Origin: Natronococcus occultus SP4
GTDB lineage: Archaea; Halobacteriota; Halobacteria; Halobacteriales; Natrialbaceae
Length of the DNA: 64,000 nucleotides
Assembly: GCF_000328685.1 (NCBI RefSeq)
Contig: NC_019974.1
Span: 2,719,001-2,783,000, forward strand
Reading direction: 5' to 3'
Below, in pieces: positions 15,450 to 23,991 of the stretch (position 1 is its first letter; every line of letters begins with the position of its first letter). The notes under the pieces were generated by a model that was not told the DNA's origin, did not search any database, and saw only the letters and a program-made list of their open reading frames with translations. A program made the position numbers and the translations under genes.

Positions 15450-15983
15450 TCAGTACGTAGGAGCCTCCTCGGGTTCGTCCTCGCGCTGGTTGACCAGTCG
15501 GGCGAGGGTGAACAACCCGTCCGAGAGGCGGTTGAGGTACTCGACGGTCCGTTCGTTGATCTGCTCGCTCGCGGCCAGCGCGACGGCGCGACGCTCCGCG
15601 CGCCGACAGACCGCGCGTGCGTGGTGGAGCCGCGCCCCCCGGTCGCTGCCGGTCGGCAGGATAAACGAGGTCAGCGGCTCAAGCTCCTCGTCGGAGTCGT
15701 CGATCCAGTCCTCGATCGTCTCGACGTGTTCGGCCCGGATCTCGGGATCGTCATCCTCGGGGTCGGGATTCGCGAGGTCGGCCTGGACGACGTGGAGGTG
15801 GTTCTGGATCGTCCGGAGCCGGTCGTCGACGTCCTCGTGGCCCGTCGGACGGACGGTACCGAGCAACGCGTTGAGTTCGTCGACAGTGCCGTAGGCCTCG
15901 ATTCGGGGATCCGTCTTCGAGACTCGGGTCATGTCCCGGAGGTCGGTTTCGCCGTCGTCGCCGCGACCGGTGTAGATCGACAT
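15450..15983 (-). CDS. Cob(I)alamin adenosyltransferase, PduO type
   Basis: A 177-residue enzyme that transfers adenosyl from ATP to cob(I)alamin, making coenzyme B12. Start ATG 15983 (MSIYTGRGDDGET) is chosen since family homology begins there. Signature blocks: 'YTGRGDDGETDL' near the N terminus, 'RIEAYGTVDELNALLG' and the C-terminal 'RRAERRAVALAASEQINERT', which includes the Arg/Glu ATP-site residues, then 'YLNRLSDGLFTLARLVN'. The open frame extends 40 codons further but those residues are not family-like. It stands alone, next to the tRNA gene. Confidence 0.9.
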   Translation of the reverse strand: MSIYTGRGDDGETDLRDMTRVSKTDPRIEAYGTVDELNALLGTVRPTGHEDVDDRLRTIQNHLHVVQADLANPDPEDDDPEIRAEHVETIEDWIDDSDEELEPLTSFILPTGSDRGARLHHARAVCRRAERRAVALAASEQINERTVEYLNRLSDGLFTLARLVNQREDEPEEAPTY

Positions 15984-16101
15984 ACCGGCTCCGAGGAGGG
16001 GTGTCCACTTAGTTTCAGCGTCGGAGCGGGGTCGCCGCGATTCGATCCCGCCGGTCGAGCGAATCAGTACGTTAAACTCGCTTCGAACGGTAGCCGTCGG
16101 C

Positions 16102-16266
16102 ATGGCCCTGGAACTCGACCACGAGTGTCCGAACTGCAGCGGCGAAAAGACGTTCTACCGCGCCGCGAGCACGACGCTACACCTCGGCGAGAAGATCAAG
16201 TGGCACTGCCCGGACTGTGACTACGGTTTCGTGCAGATCGACGGCATCGACTCGAGCGCAGCCTGA
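16102..16266 (+). CDS. 54-residue zinc-ribbon protein
   Basis: ATG 16102 opens a 54-codon frame (MALELDHECPNCSGEKT...). Two knuckles, 'CPNC' and 'CPDC', enclose a basic/polar linker ('YRAASTTLHLGEKIKWH'), the layout of a single-zinc beta ribbon. Such proteins are common across haloarchaea with unknown function. Third codon positions are rich in G/C, supporting coding. It ends 77 bases before the NAD kinase gene. Confidence 0.75.
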   Translation: MALELDHECPNCSGEKTFYRAASTTLHLGEKIKWHCPDCDYGFVQIDGIDSSAA

Positions 16267-16343
16267 GCCGACGACGGTTTTCGACCGACACCTTGCGGTA
16301 CCGAGCGTCAGACCCATAGTGACGCGGTTCGACGACCCAACCG

Positions 16344-18035
16344 ATGCAAGGACGGAGGCTCGCGACGACCGAGGAGCTCATCGCGATCGTTAGCCCCGAC
16401 AGCGACGCCGTCGTCGCTCGTCTCGCGGCCTGGGCCGACGACCGCGAGATCGAGCTCTCGACGGTCGACGTCGGCGAGCCGATCGAGGACGTCTACGACG
16501 AGAACCGAGCCACCCTCGGGATCACGGTCGGCGGCGACGGGACCTTTCTCGAGGGGATCAAGACCTTCGCCCCGCGGGGGGTCCCCCAGCTCGGGATCAA
16601 CACCGGGACCCTCGCCTTCCTCGCACGGGTCGAGCCCGAGGACGTCGAGGCGGCGCTCGACGAGGTGGTTCGCGGGCGGGCGACGATCGACAGCCGCCAG
16701 CAGGTAGCGGTCCGCGGGGCGGGAATCGACGCGACCGGGATCAACGACGTGATGATCGAACACGTCCCCCCGGAGAACCCGATCGATCGCAAGGTCACCC
16801 GGCTCGACGTCTACGCCGACGACGAGTACGTCGGCGAGTTCGAGGGGACGGGGATCGCGGTTTCGACACCGACGGGCTCGACGGGCGTCTCGCTGTCGGC
16901 GAACGGGCCGATCCACTACCCGGCGAACAACCACACGCTCCAGCTGGTCCCGCTGCACACCCACCAGCTGGGCGTGCGACCGATCGTGGTCGCGCCGGAG
17001 ACGGAGCTACGGGTTCGGACGCAGGGACCGGCGAGTCTGCTCGTCGACGGGGGACGGGCCAACACCCTCCTCGAGGAGGGAGAGGAGGTGGTCGTCACGG
17101 GTGCCGAGAAGCTCGCACACGTCGTCCACACCAGCTACGACGACCACTTTTTCACCGCGATTTCGAAGAAGCTCGGTTGGGACGTCCGCAACGTCGACGA
17201 GCCGCCACGGGTGGCTGCCGACGCGTCCGAAGGAGGTGTCGGCGAGGACGGCGGGGCCGAGATCCGCGAGCGCGCCCGCCGGATCGCGACCGAAGCTGCC
17301 GAGGCAGCCGGCGAACCGCTTCGGGAGCTGCACGGACAGGTCGAATCGGTCGGGGTCAAAACCGACAAGTCAGATATCGTCACCGAGGCTGACCACCAGG
17401 CGAACCGCATCATCACGACGGTGATCGAAAACGAGTTTCCCGACCACGGGATCGTCTCCGAGGAGTCCCCCCGGGAGGTCGGCGAGACCGAGTACACCTG
17501 GGTCGTCGATCCCCTCGACGGAACCGGGAACTTCGCCCACGGTAACCCCAACTACTCGATCTCGATCGCGTTGCTCGAGCGGGAGTATCCCGTCGTTGGG
17601 GTCGTCTACGTCCCCGAGACCGACGAGCTGTTCAGCGCGATCGCCGGACAGGGCGCCCGCCGGGACGGGGATCCGATCGAGACGACAGACCGGGACCGCC
17701 TCGACGAGAGCATGCTCATCTCGGGGTACGACCCCGACGGCTCCTTTCTCACGCGGTTCTACCAGGAGACTCGCGGCGTCAGGCGGCTCGGCTCGACCGC
17801 GCTCAACCTCTGTTATCTCGCCAGCGGCAGCGCCGACGCCACCTGGGAGTACGACACCTACCCGTGGGATATCGCCGCGGGGCTGGTGATCGCCCGCGAG
17901 GCCGGCGCGCGGCTCACCGACGAGCGCAGCGAGCCGTTCGTCTTCGAACTCGCGACCGAGGGGCGCTCGGCGCTGCTGGGTTCGAACGGGCCGCTCCATC
18001 CGGCCTTGCTCGAACACCTCGAGGACGACGGGTAG
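16344..18035 (+). CDS. NAD kinase fused to inositol-monophosphatase-family phosphatase
   Basis: A 563-residue fusion. Residues about 10-280 are an ATP-NAD kinase: 'GITVGGDGTFLEGI' (GGDG motif), 'LGINTGTLAFLARV', and 'STPTGSTGVSLSANGP'. Residues about 310-560 are an IMPase-fold phosphatase: 'DKSDIVTEADHQAN', 'GIVSEES', metal site 'VDPLDGTGNFAHGNP' and 'YPWDIAAGLVIAREAG'. The kinase makes NADP from NAD. In some archaea the linked phosphatase acts on NADP, so this protein could set the NAD/NADP balance by itself; the phosphatase substrate here is not shown by the sequence. Cytosolic. Confidence 0.88.
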   Translation: MQGRRLATTEELIAIVSPDSDAVVARLAAWADDREIELSTVDVGEPIEDVYDENRATLGITVGGDGTFLEGIKTFAPRGVPQLGINTGTLAFLARVEPEDVEAALDEVVRGRATIDSRQQVAVRGAGIDATGINDVMIEHVPPENPIDRKVTRLDVYADDEYVGEFEGTGIAVSTPTGSTGVSLSANGPIHYPANNHTLQLVPLHTHQLGVRPIVVAPETELRVRTQGPASLLVDGGRANTLLEEGEEVVVTGAEKLAHVVHTSYDDHFFTAISKKLGWDVRNVDEPPRVAADASEGGVGEDGGAEIRERARRIATEAAEAAGEPLRELHGQVESVGVKTDKSDIVTEADHQANRIITTVIENEFPDHGIVSEESPREVGETEYTWVVDPLDGTGNFAHGNPNYSISIALLEREYPVVGVVYVPETDELFSAIAGQGARRDGDPIETTDRDRLDESMLISGYDPDGSFLTRFYQETRGVRRLGSTALNLCYLASGSADATWEYDTYPWDIAAGLVIAREAGARLTDERSEPFVFELATEGRSALLGSNGPLHPALLEHLEDDG

Positions 18036-18053
18036 CGCGACGAGCCGCCCCCG

Positions 18054-18575
18054 TCAGGTCAGCAGCGCCACGCCGGCGACCGCGGCGCCGACGTAGACGC
18101 CGTGGTAGAGGACCGTCGCGATCGAGGTGTGAAGCGTGTACCGCGCCGTCGAGTACGAACTCAGCGCCGCGGGGACGGCGATGACGCCGCGGCTCACCGG
18201 CACGATGTTGGTCGTAAAGATCGCAACCCCGCCGTACCGCTCGAACCAGCGGTCGAGCCGGCGGTACCGCTCGGACTGGGGGTCGAGTTCGACGTAGGGA
18301 AGCCCCTCGAGGACGGCCCAGCCGTATCGCCTGACGCCGAGATACAGCGCTAGCTGTCCGAGGACGTGGGCGACCGTGACGACGACGACAACCAACGCGG
18401 CGCCCCGTCCCGTGAGACCGCTGCCGACGACGTAGCCGGGAAGGAAGACGCTCGTCGGGAAGACCTTGCCGACGAGGGCTCCCTTCAGCACGAACACCCC
18501 GAACAGTACCGGCAGGCCGAAGGTCCGGATCGCAGCCTGGAGGGCCTCGACGGACGCCGCAGTCGTCCCGATCAT
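18054..18575 (-). CDS. DedA/VTT-family membrane protein
   Basis: A 173-residue membrane protein with four or five hydrophobic segments. Family signs: 'GALVGKVFPTSVFLPGYVVG' (the acidic 'E/G' and Pro-rich re-entrant loop region) and 'FERYGGVAIFTTNIVPVSRG', corresponding to the 'F.RxxPxxRG' loop of DedA proteins. Members take part in lipid scrambling or flipping and proton-coupled envelope homeostasis. Monocistronic and convergent with the NAD kinase fusion. The closest subgroup is uncertain. Confidence 0.75.
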   Translation of the reverse strand: MIGTTAASVEALQAAIRTFGLPVLFGVFVLKGALVGKVFPTSVFLPGYVVGSGLTGRGAALVVVVVTVAHVLGQLALYLGVRRYGWAVLEGLPYVELDPQSERYRRLDRWFERYGGVAIFTTNIVPVSRGVIAVPAALSSYSTARYTLHTSIATVLYHGVYVGAAVAGVALLT

Positions 18576-18852
18576 CGCTCGGCTCCGGCCGTCGCCGCTC
18601 GACCTATTTGTTCCACCACCGACATTCCAGTTAACTATCTGATCCCGTCCGGCGGTTATTTATTTTGTGGTAATCCTAACAAATCACTGTGCGGCCGTCT
18701 CGAGCAGGGACGGGACGAGCCTAGAGCGTCGCCGATCGCGAGTATCAGGGAGAAGCGACGTCCTCGTCGCGAGGACCGACTCGCCGACGGACCGGAGCGT
18801 CATTTGCCGGTTTCTGTACTGAATTGGGGGTCAGCGACGGAGGATCGAGGAC

Positions 18853-19698
18853 ATGCAAACGATCGACGACCGACGAGTGAGCTTCGGCGAGTTCGCCGGC
18901 CCGCTCGCGCACGGTGCGTCGTTTTTCGACTGGCAGCTGATCTCGACCCAGGAGGTCGCTGCGGCTTTCGAGTACTCCTTCGCGGAGATCCTCGCCGACG
19001 ACGGGATCCCTTATGCCCCGGTGGTTGTCAGTACCTCGGTCGACCGCTACCCGCGCATCGGCGAGGCGATCTCGGTCGAAACGGTGCCCCGGAGCGTCGG
19101 CGACTCGAGCGTGGAGCTGCTCTACGAGATCGACGGCGACGACGGGGAACGGCTGGCGACGGCACGGATGACCCACGTCACGATCGGTTCCGATGGCACC
19201 GCGCTGGCGCTGCCCGAGGACGTCCGGGCAGCGTTCGCGGACGCCTGTGTCGACCGGGCTCCCGCAGTCGGCCCCGAGGACGCCGGGACCGACGCGGACG
19301 ACGAGCTGGCGTCGTTCTCGTCGACCTTCGAGATCCGCTCTCCGCACATCGAGGGCGCGGAGCTGGCTTACTTCGAGGAGTACCCCCGCTTTGCCGACGT
19401 CGCCCTCGAGTGCCACCTCGAGGACTGCGAGACGAGCCTCCTGGAGCTGCGAAACGAGAAAGAGCCCTACCGGATCCGGGACTGGCGCTGGGAGTTCAAA
19501 GCCCCGGTCGCGTTCGGGACGACGCTGCGGGTCGACTGCGAGGTCCTGGAGGCGTCGACGGAGACGCTGCGAGTCGCCCACGAGCTCTCGAGCGACGGAC
19601 GGACCAACATCGAGGGGATCACCGAGTACGGCTGCTTCGATCGGTCCGGAGCGCCCGCGCGGTTCGACGAGGCGATGCTCGAACCGTTCCGAACGTAG
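18853..19698 (+). CDS. Double hot-dog thioesterase-like protein
   Basis: A 281-residue protein with two hot-dog halves (about 5-120 and 155-275). The first has 'YPRIGEAISVETVPRSVGDS' and 'LATARMTHVTIGSDG'; the second has 'SPHIEGAELAYFEEYPRFAD', 'IRDWRWEFKAPVAFGTTLRV' and 'TNIEGITEYGCFDRSG'. The 'Y..R.AD...' opening and hot-dog strands resemble acyl-CoA/acyl-ACP thioesterases of the 4-hydroxybenzoyl-CoA thioesterase type. The substrate is unknown. The upstream gap carries TATTTATTTTG near 18657, a possible promoter, but too distant for a leaderless start. Confidence 0.65.
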   Translation: MQTIDDRRVSFGEFAGPLAHGASFFDWQLISTQEVAAAFEYSFAEILADDGIPYAPVVVSTSVDRYPRIGEAISVETVPRSVGDSSVELLYEIDGDDGERLATARMTHVTIGSDGTALALPEDVRAAFADACVDRAPAVGPEDAGTDADDELASFSSTFEIRSPHIEGAELAYFEEYPRFADVALECHLEDCETSLLELRNEKEPYRIRDWRWEFKAPVAFGTTLRVDCEVLEASTETLRVAHELSSDGRTNIEGITEYGCFDRSGAPARFDEAMLEPFRT

Positions 19699-19704
19699 GG
19701 GCCC

Positions 19705-21198
19705 CTACTCGTCGCTCTCCAGGGCGTGCCAGGACAGCTGGGGCTCTCGCGCCGCGCTGGTCTGGTCGATGCGCCGGGCGGCCGTCTGCTCGGGGGCGTC
19801 CTCGAGGGTCTCGTCGTCCTCCGCGGCGACGGCGTTGAAGGCGGCCGCGAGCCGATCGAGCGTGGCCTTGCTCTCGACCTCCGTCGGCTCGGTCATCAGC
19901 GCCTCGGGGACGATCTCCGGCCACTTGGTCGTCGGCGGGTGAACGCCGTGGTCGAGCATCCGCTTGGCGACGTCGGCCGCGTCCTGGTCGCCGGCGCTGG
20001 CGACGAACTCGTGGTGGAAGGGGCCGTAGGGGACGTCGTACTCGATCCGGCTCGCGAGGTAGTTCGCGTTGAGCACCGCGGTCGCGCTGGCGTCAGCGAG
20101 ACCCTCGTCGCCGAGCCGGGCGATGTAGGCGAACGCCTTCACGAGCACGAGCCAGTTGCCCTGGTAGCCGTGGACCTTCCCGATCGTGCGCTCGGGATCG
20201 AACAGCTCGTAGGTCGGCTCCGACCCGCTGTCAGCCTCGCGGACGCGGGGTGCCGGCAGGTACGGCGCCAGCTCGTCGACGACGCCAACCGGGCCCGCGC
20301 CGGGACCGCCGCCGCCGTGGGGCGTCGCGAACGTCTTGTGGACGTTGTAGTGCATCACGTCGAAGCCCATATCGCCCGGGCGGGCGCGGCCGAGCAGGGC
20401 GTTGAGGTTCGCCCCGTCGTAGTACAACAGTCCCCCGACGTCGTGGACCATCTCGGCGATCTCCTCGATGTCGCGCTCGAACAGGCCGAGCGTGTTCGGG
20501 TTCGTCAACATCAGTGCCGCCGTCTCCTCGCTCAGGGCGGCCTCTAGAGCCTCGAGGTCGACCCGTCCCTCGTCGTCGCTTGGCAGCGAGACGACGTCGT
20601 ACCCGCCAAGTGCCGCGCTCGCGAAGTTGGTGCCGTGGGCGCTCTCGGGGACGATCACCTCGTCGCGGCCCCCCTCGCCGTTGTGCTCGTGGTAGGCCGC
20701 CGCGACCCGGATGCCGACGAACTCGCCGGCCGCCCCAGCGGGCGGCTGTAGAGTCACGGCGTCCATCCCGCCGATCCGACCGAGGTAGTCCTGCAGCCGG
20801 TACATGAGCTCGAGGGTTCCCTGCGTCGAGCGCTCCGAGCGATCGGGGTGGACCGCGGCCTTCGGCAGTGCCGCGACGTCCTCGGTGAACTTGGGGTTGT
20901 ACTTCATCGTACACGACCCCAGCGGGTAGGGGCCGCTGTCGATCCCGTAGATCATCTGGGAGAGTCGCGTGTAGTGGCGCGCGAGCTCGGGCTCGGAGAG
21001 GGCGGGCAGCTCGAGGGAGTCGCGTGTCAGCTCGTCGGGCAGCGGAGAACCACCGTCTTCGTCACCGTCGCCGCCGATCTCGACGCGCGTCAGATCCTTC
21101 TCCGAGAGCAGCGGCTCGTACTGGCCGTCCTCGACGTAGCGAGCCTGGTCGTACCGAACTCGGTCGTGAGTCGTCGGCTCGGGCTCGTCGCCGCTCAT
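19705..21198 (-). CDS. gcvPB: Glycine dehydrogenase (decarboxylating) subunit 2
   Basis: A 497-residue PLP enzyme, the catalytic subunit of split P-protein. It decarboxylates glycine and loads aminomethyl onto the lipoyl arm of GcvH. Motifs: '[10 protein letters not shown]', '[20 protein letters not shown]', '[19 protein letters not shown]' and the PLP lysine in '[18 protein letters not shown]'. It is longer than many homologues because of a Gly/Asp-rich segment around residue 45 and an acidic C-terminal tail. Its ATG overlaps the gcvPA stop (ATGA), so both subunits are translated together. gcvT and gcvH lie 10 kb away on the other strand. Confidence 0.95.
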   Translation of the reverse strand: MSGDEPEPTTHDRVRYDQARYVEDGQYEPLLSEKDLTRVEIGGDGDEDGGSPLPDELTRDSLELPALSEPELARHYTRLSQMIYGIDSGPYPLGSCTMKYNPKFTEDVAALPKAAVHPDRSERSTQGTLELMYRLQDYLGRIGGMDAVTLQPPAGAAGEFVGIRVAAAYHEHNGEGGRDEVIVPESAHGTNFASAALGGYDVVSLPSDDEGRVDLEALEAALSEETAALMLTNPNTLGLFERDIEEIAEMVHDVGGLLYYDGANLNALLGRARPGDMGFDVMHYNVHKTFATPHGGGGPGAGPVGVVDELAPYLPAPRVREADSGSEPTYELFDPERTIGKVHGYQGNWLVLVKAFAYIARLGDEGLADASATAVLNANYLASRIEYDVPYGPFHHEFVASAGDQDAADVAKRMLDHGVHPPTTKWPEIVPEALMTEPTEVESKATLDRLAAAFNAVAAEDDETLEDAPEQTAARRIDQTSAAREPQLSWHALESDE

Positions 21199-22532
21199 CG
21201 TACCACCTCCTCGAGGACGTCGACGAACGGATCGAGCCGCTCGTCGGGGACGCCCGCGACACAGAGCTGGAGCTCGTGGTCGCCGACGACGTGGACGGCG
21301 AAGCCCCGTTGCTCGAGATCCTCGGCGACCGCTCGGGCGGGCTGGTCGACGCGGGCGACGAACTCCCGGAGGTGGTGACGGTCGTGAACCGGGGCGCTGA
21401 CGCCGACGATCCCGTCGACGCGTTCGGCGAGCTCCGTCGCGCGTCGCACGCCCCGCTCGGCGAGATCGACCATCCCGTCGGGCCCCAGCGAGGCGGCGTG
21501 CATCGCGGTTCGCAGCGCCACCCAGGCCTGGTTCGTACAGATGTTACTCGTCGCGCGCTCGCGGCGGATGTGCTGTTCGCGGGTCTGGAGGGTGAGCGTG
21601 TAGGCCCGCCGATCGGTCGCGTCCTCGCCCGCGCCGACCAGCCGACCCGGGACCTGCCGGAGGAACGACTCGCGGCAGGCGAACAGCCCCAGTCCCATCC
21701 CGTAGCTGGTCGGCAGCCCCAGGACGCTCGCGTCGCCGACGACGACGTCGGCGCCCACGTCGGCCGGACGCTGGAGGACCGAGAGCGCCACGGGATCCGT
21801 CCCGAGGACGTACAGCGCGTCGGCCCCCGCCGCCAGCTCGCCGATCCGATCGAGGCCCTCCTCGATCGTTCCCCGCACCGTCGGGTTCTCGGCATAGACC
21901 ATCACGACGTCGTCGCCGACGGCGTCGGCGAGCGCGTCGAGGTCCGCGTTCGCGTCGTCGGTCGGGTACGTCTCGACGACGAGGTCGGTTCCGGCAACGT
22001 AGTTCTCGAGGGTGCTCCGCCGTCCCTCGAGCAGGAGATCGGGAACGAGGACGCGGTGGCCGCTCGTCGAGCGAACCCGGTCGGCGAGCGTCGCGGCCTC
22101 GCCGAGCGCGGTGGCGGCGTCGTACATCGAGCAGTTGGCGATCTCGAGGCCGGTCAGCTCGACCAGCAGCGACTGGTACTCGAACAGCGCCTGCAGGAAG
22201 CCCTGGGAGACCTCGGGCTGGTACTGCGTGTAGGAGGTGAGAAACTCCGAGCGATCCGCCAGGTGGTCGATCAGCGAGGGGACGTAGTAGCCGTAGTGGC
22301 CGCGACCGAGCAGCTCGGTCAGCTCGTCGTTGCGCCCCAGCACCGATCGGACCAGCCGTCTCGTCTCCCGTTCGGTTCGCGCGTCGATCCCGAACTCGTC
22401 GTCGAAGCGAACGTCCTCGGGGATGTCGAACAGTTCCTCGACGTCGTCGACGCCGACCGATTCGAGCATCGCCGTCCGTTCGTCGTCCGTGTAGGGAGCA
22501 TAGGGGCTCCCGGTAGCGTGTGATCCGTTCAT
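21195..22532 (-). CDS. gcvPA: Glycine dehydrogenase (decarboxylating) subunit 1
   Basis: A 445-residue subunit of split P-protein. ATG 22532 ([19 protein letters not shown]) is chosen: the family begins with 'SPYAPYT.DE...ML..VG', and the 22 upstream codons are Arg/Ser-rich. Motifs include '[20 protein letters not shown]', '[20 protein letters not shown]' and '[15 protein letters not shown]'. It forms the heterotetramer with GcvPB. First gene of the pair; 131 bases separate it from the upstream permease gene, enough for its own promoter. Confidence 0.95.
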   Translation of the reverse strand: MNGSHATGSPYAPYTDDERTAMLESVGVDDVEELFDIPEDVRFDDEFGIDARTERETRRLVRSVLGRNDELTELLGRGHYGYYVPSLIDHLADRSEFLTSYTQYQPEVSQGFLQALFEYQSLLVELTGLEIANCSMYDAATALGEAATLADRVRSTSGHRVLVPDLLLEGRRSTLENYVAGTDLVVETYPTDDANADLDALADAVGDDVVMVYAENPTVRGTIEEGLDRIGELAAGADALYVLGTDPVALSVLQRPADVGADVVVGDASVLGLPTSYGMGLGLFACRESFLRQVPGRLVGAGEDATDRRAYTLTLQTREQHIRRERATSNICTNQAWVALRTAMHAASLGPDGMVDLAERGVRRATELAERVDGIVGVSAPVHDRHHLREFVARVDQPARAVAEDLEQRGFAVHVVGDHELQLCVAGVPDERLDPFVDVLEEVVR

Positions 22533-22663
22533 GGGTAGCGAGGGACTCGGACCGGGGGACCGTTCGCGGTGGCGATCACCCGTTTCGTTCCGAGACACGA
22601 TACATGGTAGTTACGGAGACGGGATAATGAACGCACCTCTTCGAGGGAGCGAGGTCGGTCGGG

Positions 22664-23893
22664 TCAGGGCGTCGGGCCATCGCTCGAACCCGGCTCGCCG
22701 TCCTCGGCGGAGTCGTCTTCGGGTGCCGGCTCCGGTCCGTCCGCGCCGTTCGAGTCGTCGACGGCCGGTTCGCCCGGCGCCGACTCGCCCGTGATCCCCG
22801 TCTCCGTCGCCGTCTCGGCCGCGGGATCGGCTGCCGGCAGCGGACCGACCGGAGGATTCCCCTCCGCGATCGCCCACTCCCGGGCGAACAGGTCGAGCGT
22901 GATCTTTGCGCCCCCGAGGACGACGGGACCGATAAACAGCCCGACCGCGCCGAAGACGACGAGGCCGCCGAAGATCCCGACGACGACGATCGCGGAGTTG
23001 AACGCGCTCGTTCGGCCGATCAGCGCCGGGCGGAGGTAGGTGTCGGAGGCGCTGACGAGCAGGCCGTAGCCGACGAGGATCGCCGCCGGAACGGTTTCGC
23101 CGACGACCAACAGGTAGATCGAGATCGGCATCCAGACGGCGAAGACGCCGATCAGCGGGAGCAACGCAGCGACGAACGCGGCGACGGTAAGCAGGACGAC
23201 CGAGGGGACGTCGAGAACCATCAGCCCGATTCCGAGCAACACCGCCTGGATCATCGCGACGACGACGTTGCCGACGACCGAGGCCCACATGAGCTGGTCG
23301 AGCTCGTTGAGCAGTTCGCGCTGGACGTGGTCCTCGACCGGGAGCACGTACCGGACCCAGCTGACGAGTCGATCCCCGTCACGCAGCAGGGCAAAGAGGA
23401 CGAACACGGTCACCGTCAGCCCGATGAGAATCGACGGCACCCCGCCGACGAACTCCAGTGCGCCGGTCGCGACCTCCTGGAGCCCGGTCGCGATCGGCTC
23501 CTGGTAGGTGTCGTAGGTTTCCTGGAGGTCGATCGCGTAGCCGATCTCCAGCTCGATCTGCTGTTCGACGTTCTCGACGTTGAGCGAGCCGTCCTGGACG
23601 GCCATCGCGATATCGAGGGCCTGTCCCAGCGCGACGGCGAGGACGTACATCATCGGCAGCAGGATCGTCAGGATCGCGACGACGACGAGCACGAGCGCAG
23701 CCGTCATCGACCGAACGTGCTTTTCGAGCTGGCGCTGGGCCGGCATGAGGATGTACGCAAGAATCACGCCGAGCAGGACGTACTGGAGATACGGCAACAC
23801 GATAAGCGCCGCGAGAAGGACGCTCACGACGGTGAGAACGACCAACCCCATTCGGTCGGAGAGCCACTCCGAGAGCTCCGGGCGCGTCGACAT
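22664..23893 (-). CDS. AI-2E-family (PerM-like) membrane transporter
   Basis: A 409-residue membrane protein with about eight hydrophobic segments: a start pair ('LVVLTVVSVLLAALIVLPYL'), a long soluble stretch at 110-150, and conserved 'LLPLIGVFAVWMPISIYLL' and 'VSASDTYLRPALIGRTSAFN', the family signature. The last 60 residues are a disordered acidic tail (PAADPAAETATE...). The family includes exporters of signalling molecules and Na+/H+ antiporters; substrate unknown here. Confidence 0.85.
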   Translation of the reverse strand: MSTRPELSEWLSDRMGLVVLTVVSVLLAALIVLPYLQYVLLGVILAYILMPAQRQLEKHVRSMTAALVLVVVAILTILLPMMYVLAVALGQALDIAMAVQDGSLNVENVEQQIELEIGYAIDLQETYDTYQEPIATGLQEVATGALEFVGGVPSILIGLTVTVFVLFALLRDGDRLVSWVRYVLPVEDHVQRELLNELDQLMWASVVGNVVVAMIQAVLLGIGLMVLDVPSVVLLTVAAFVAALLPLIGVFAVWMPISIYLLVVGETVPAAILVGYGLLVSASDTYLRPALIGRTSAFNSAIVVVGIFGGLVVFGAVGLFIGPVVLGGAKITLDLFAREWAIAEGNPPVGPLPAADPAAETATETGITGESAPGEPAVDDSNGADGPEPAPEDDSAEDGEPGSSDGPTP

Positions 23894-23991
23894 AGCTGCC
23901 GATTGGGGGTCCAGAACTAATTACTTCGCGTTGAGGTGTCCGATCGGTTCCGCCGTACCTGCTACGGCGTATCGCCCGGTCGTGCTCCGTC

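Noticed and set aside
21024-22523. Plus-strand ORF of 499 codons opposite gcvPA/gcvPB
   Set aside because: Antisense to two well-matched genes; Arg/Gly-rich product without domains.
22533-22663. Possible glycine riboswitch before gcvPA
   Set aside because: No aptamer-like pairing seen, and glycine riboswitches are not established in haloarchaea.
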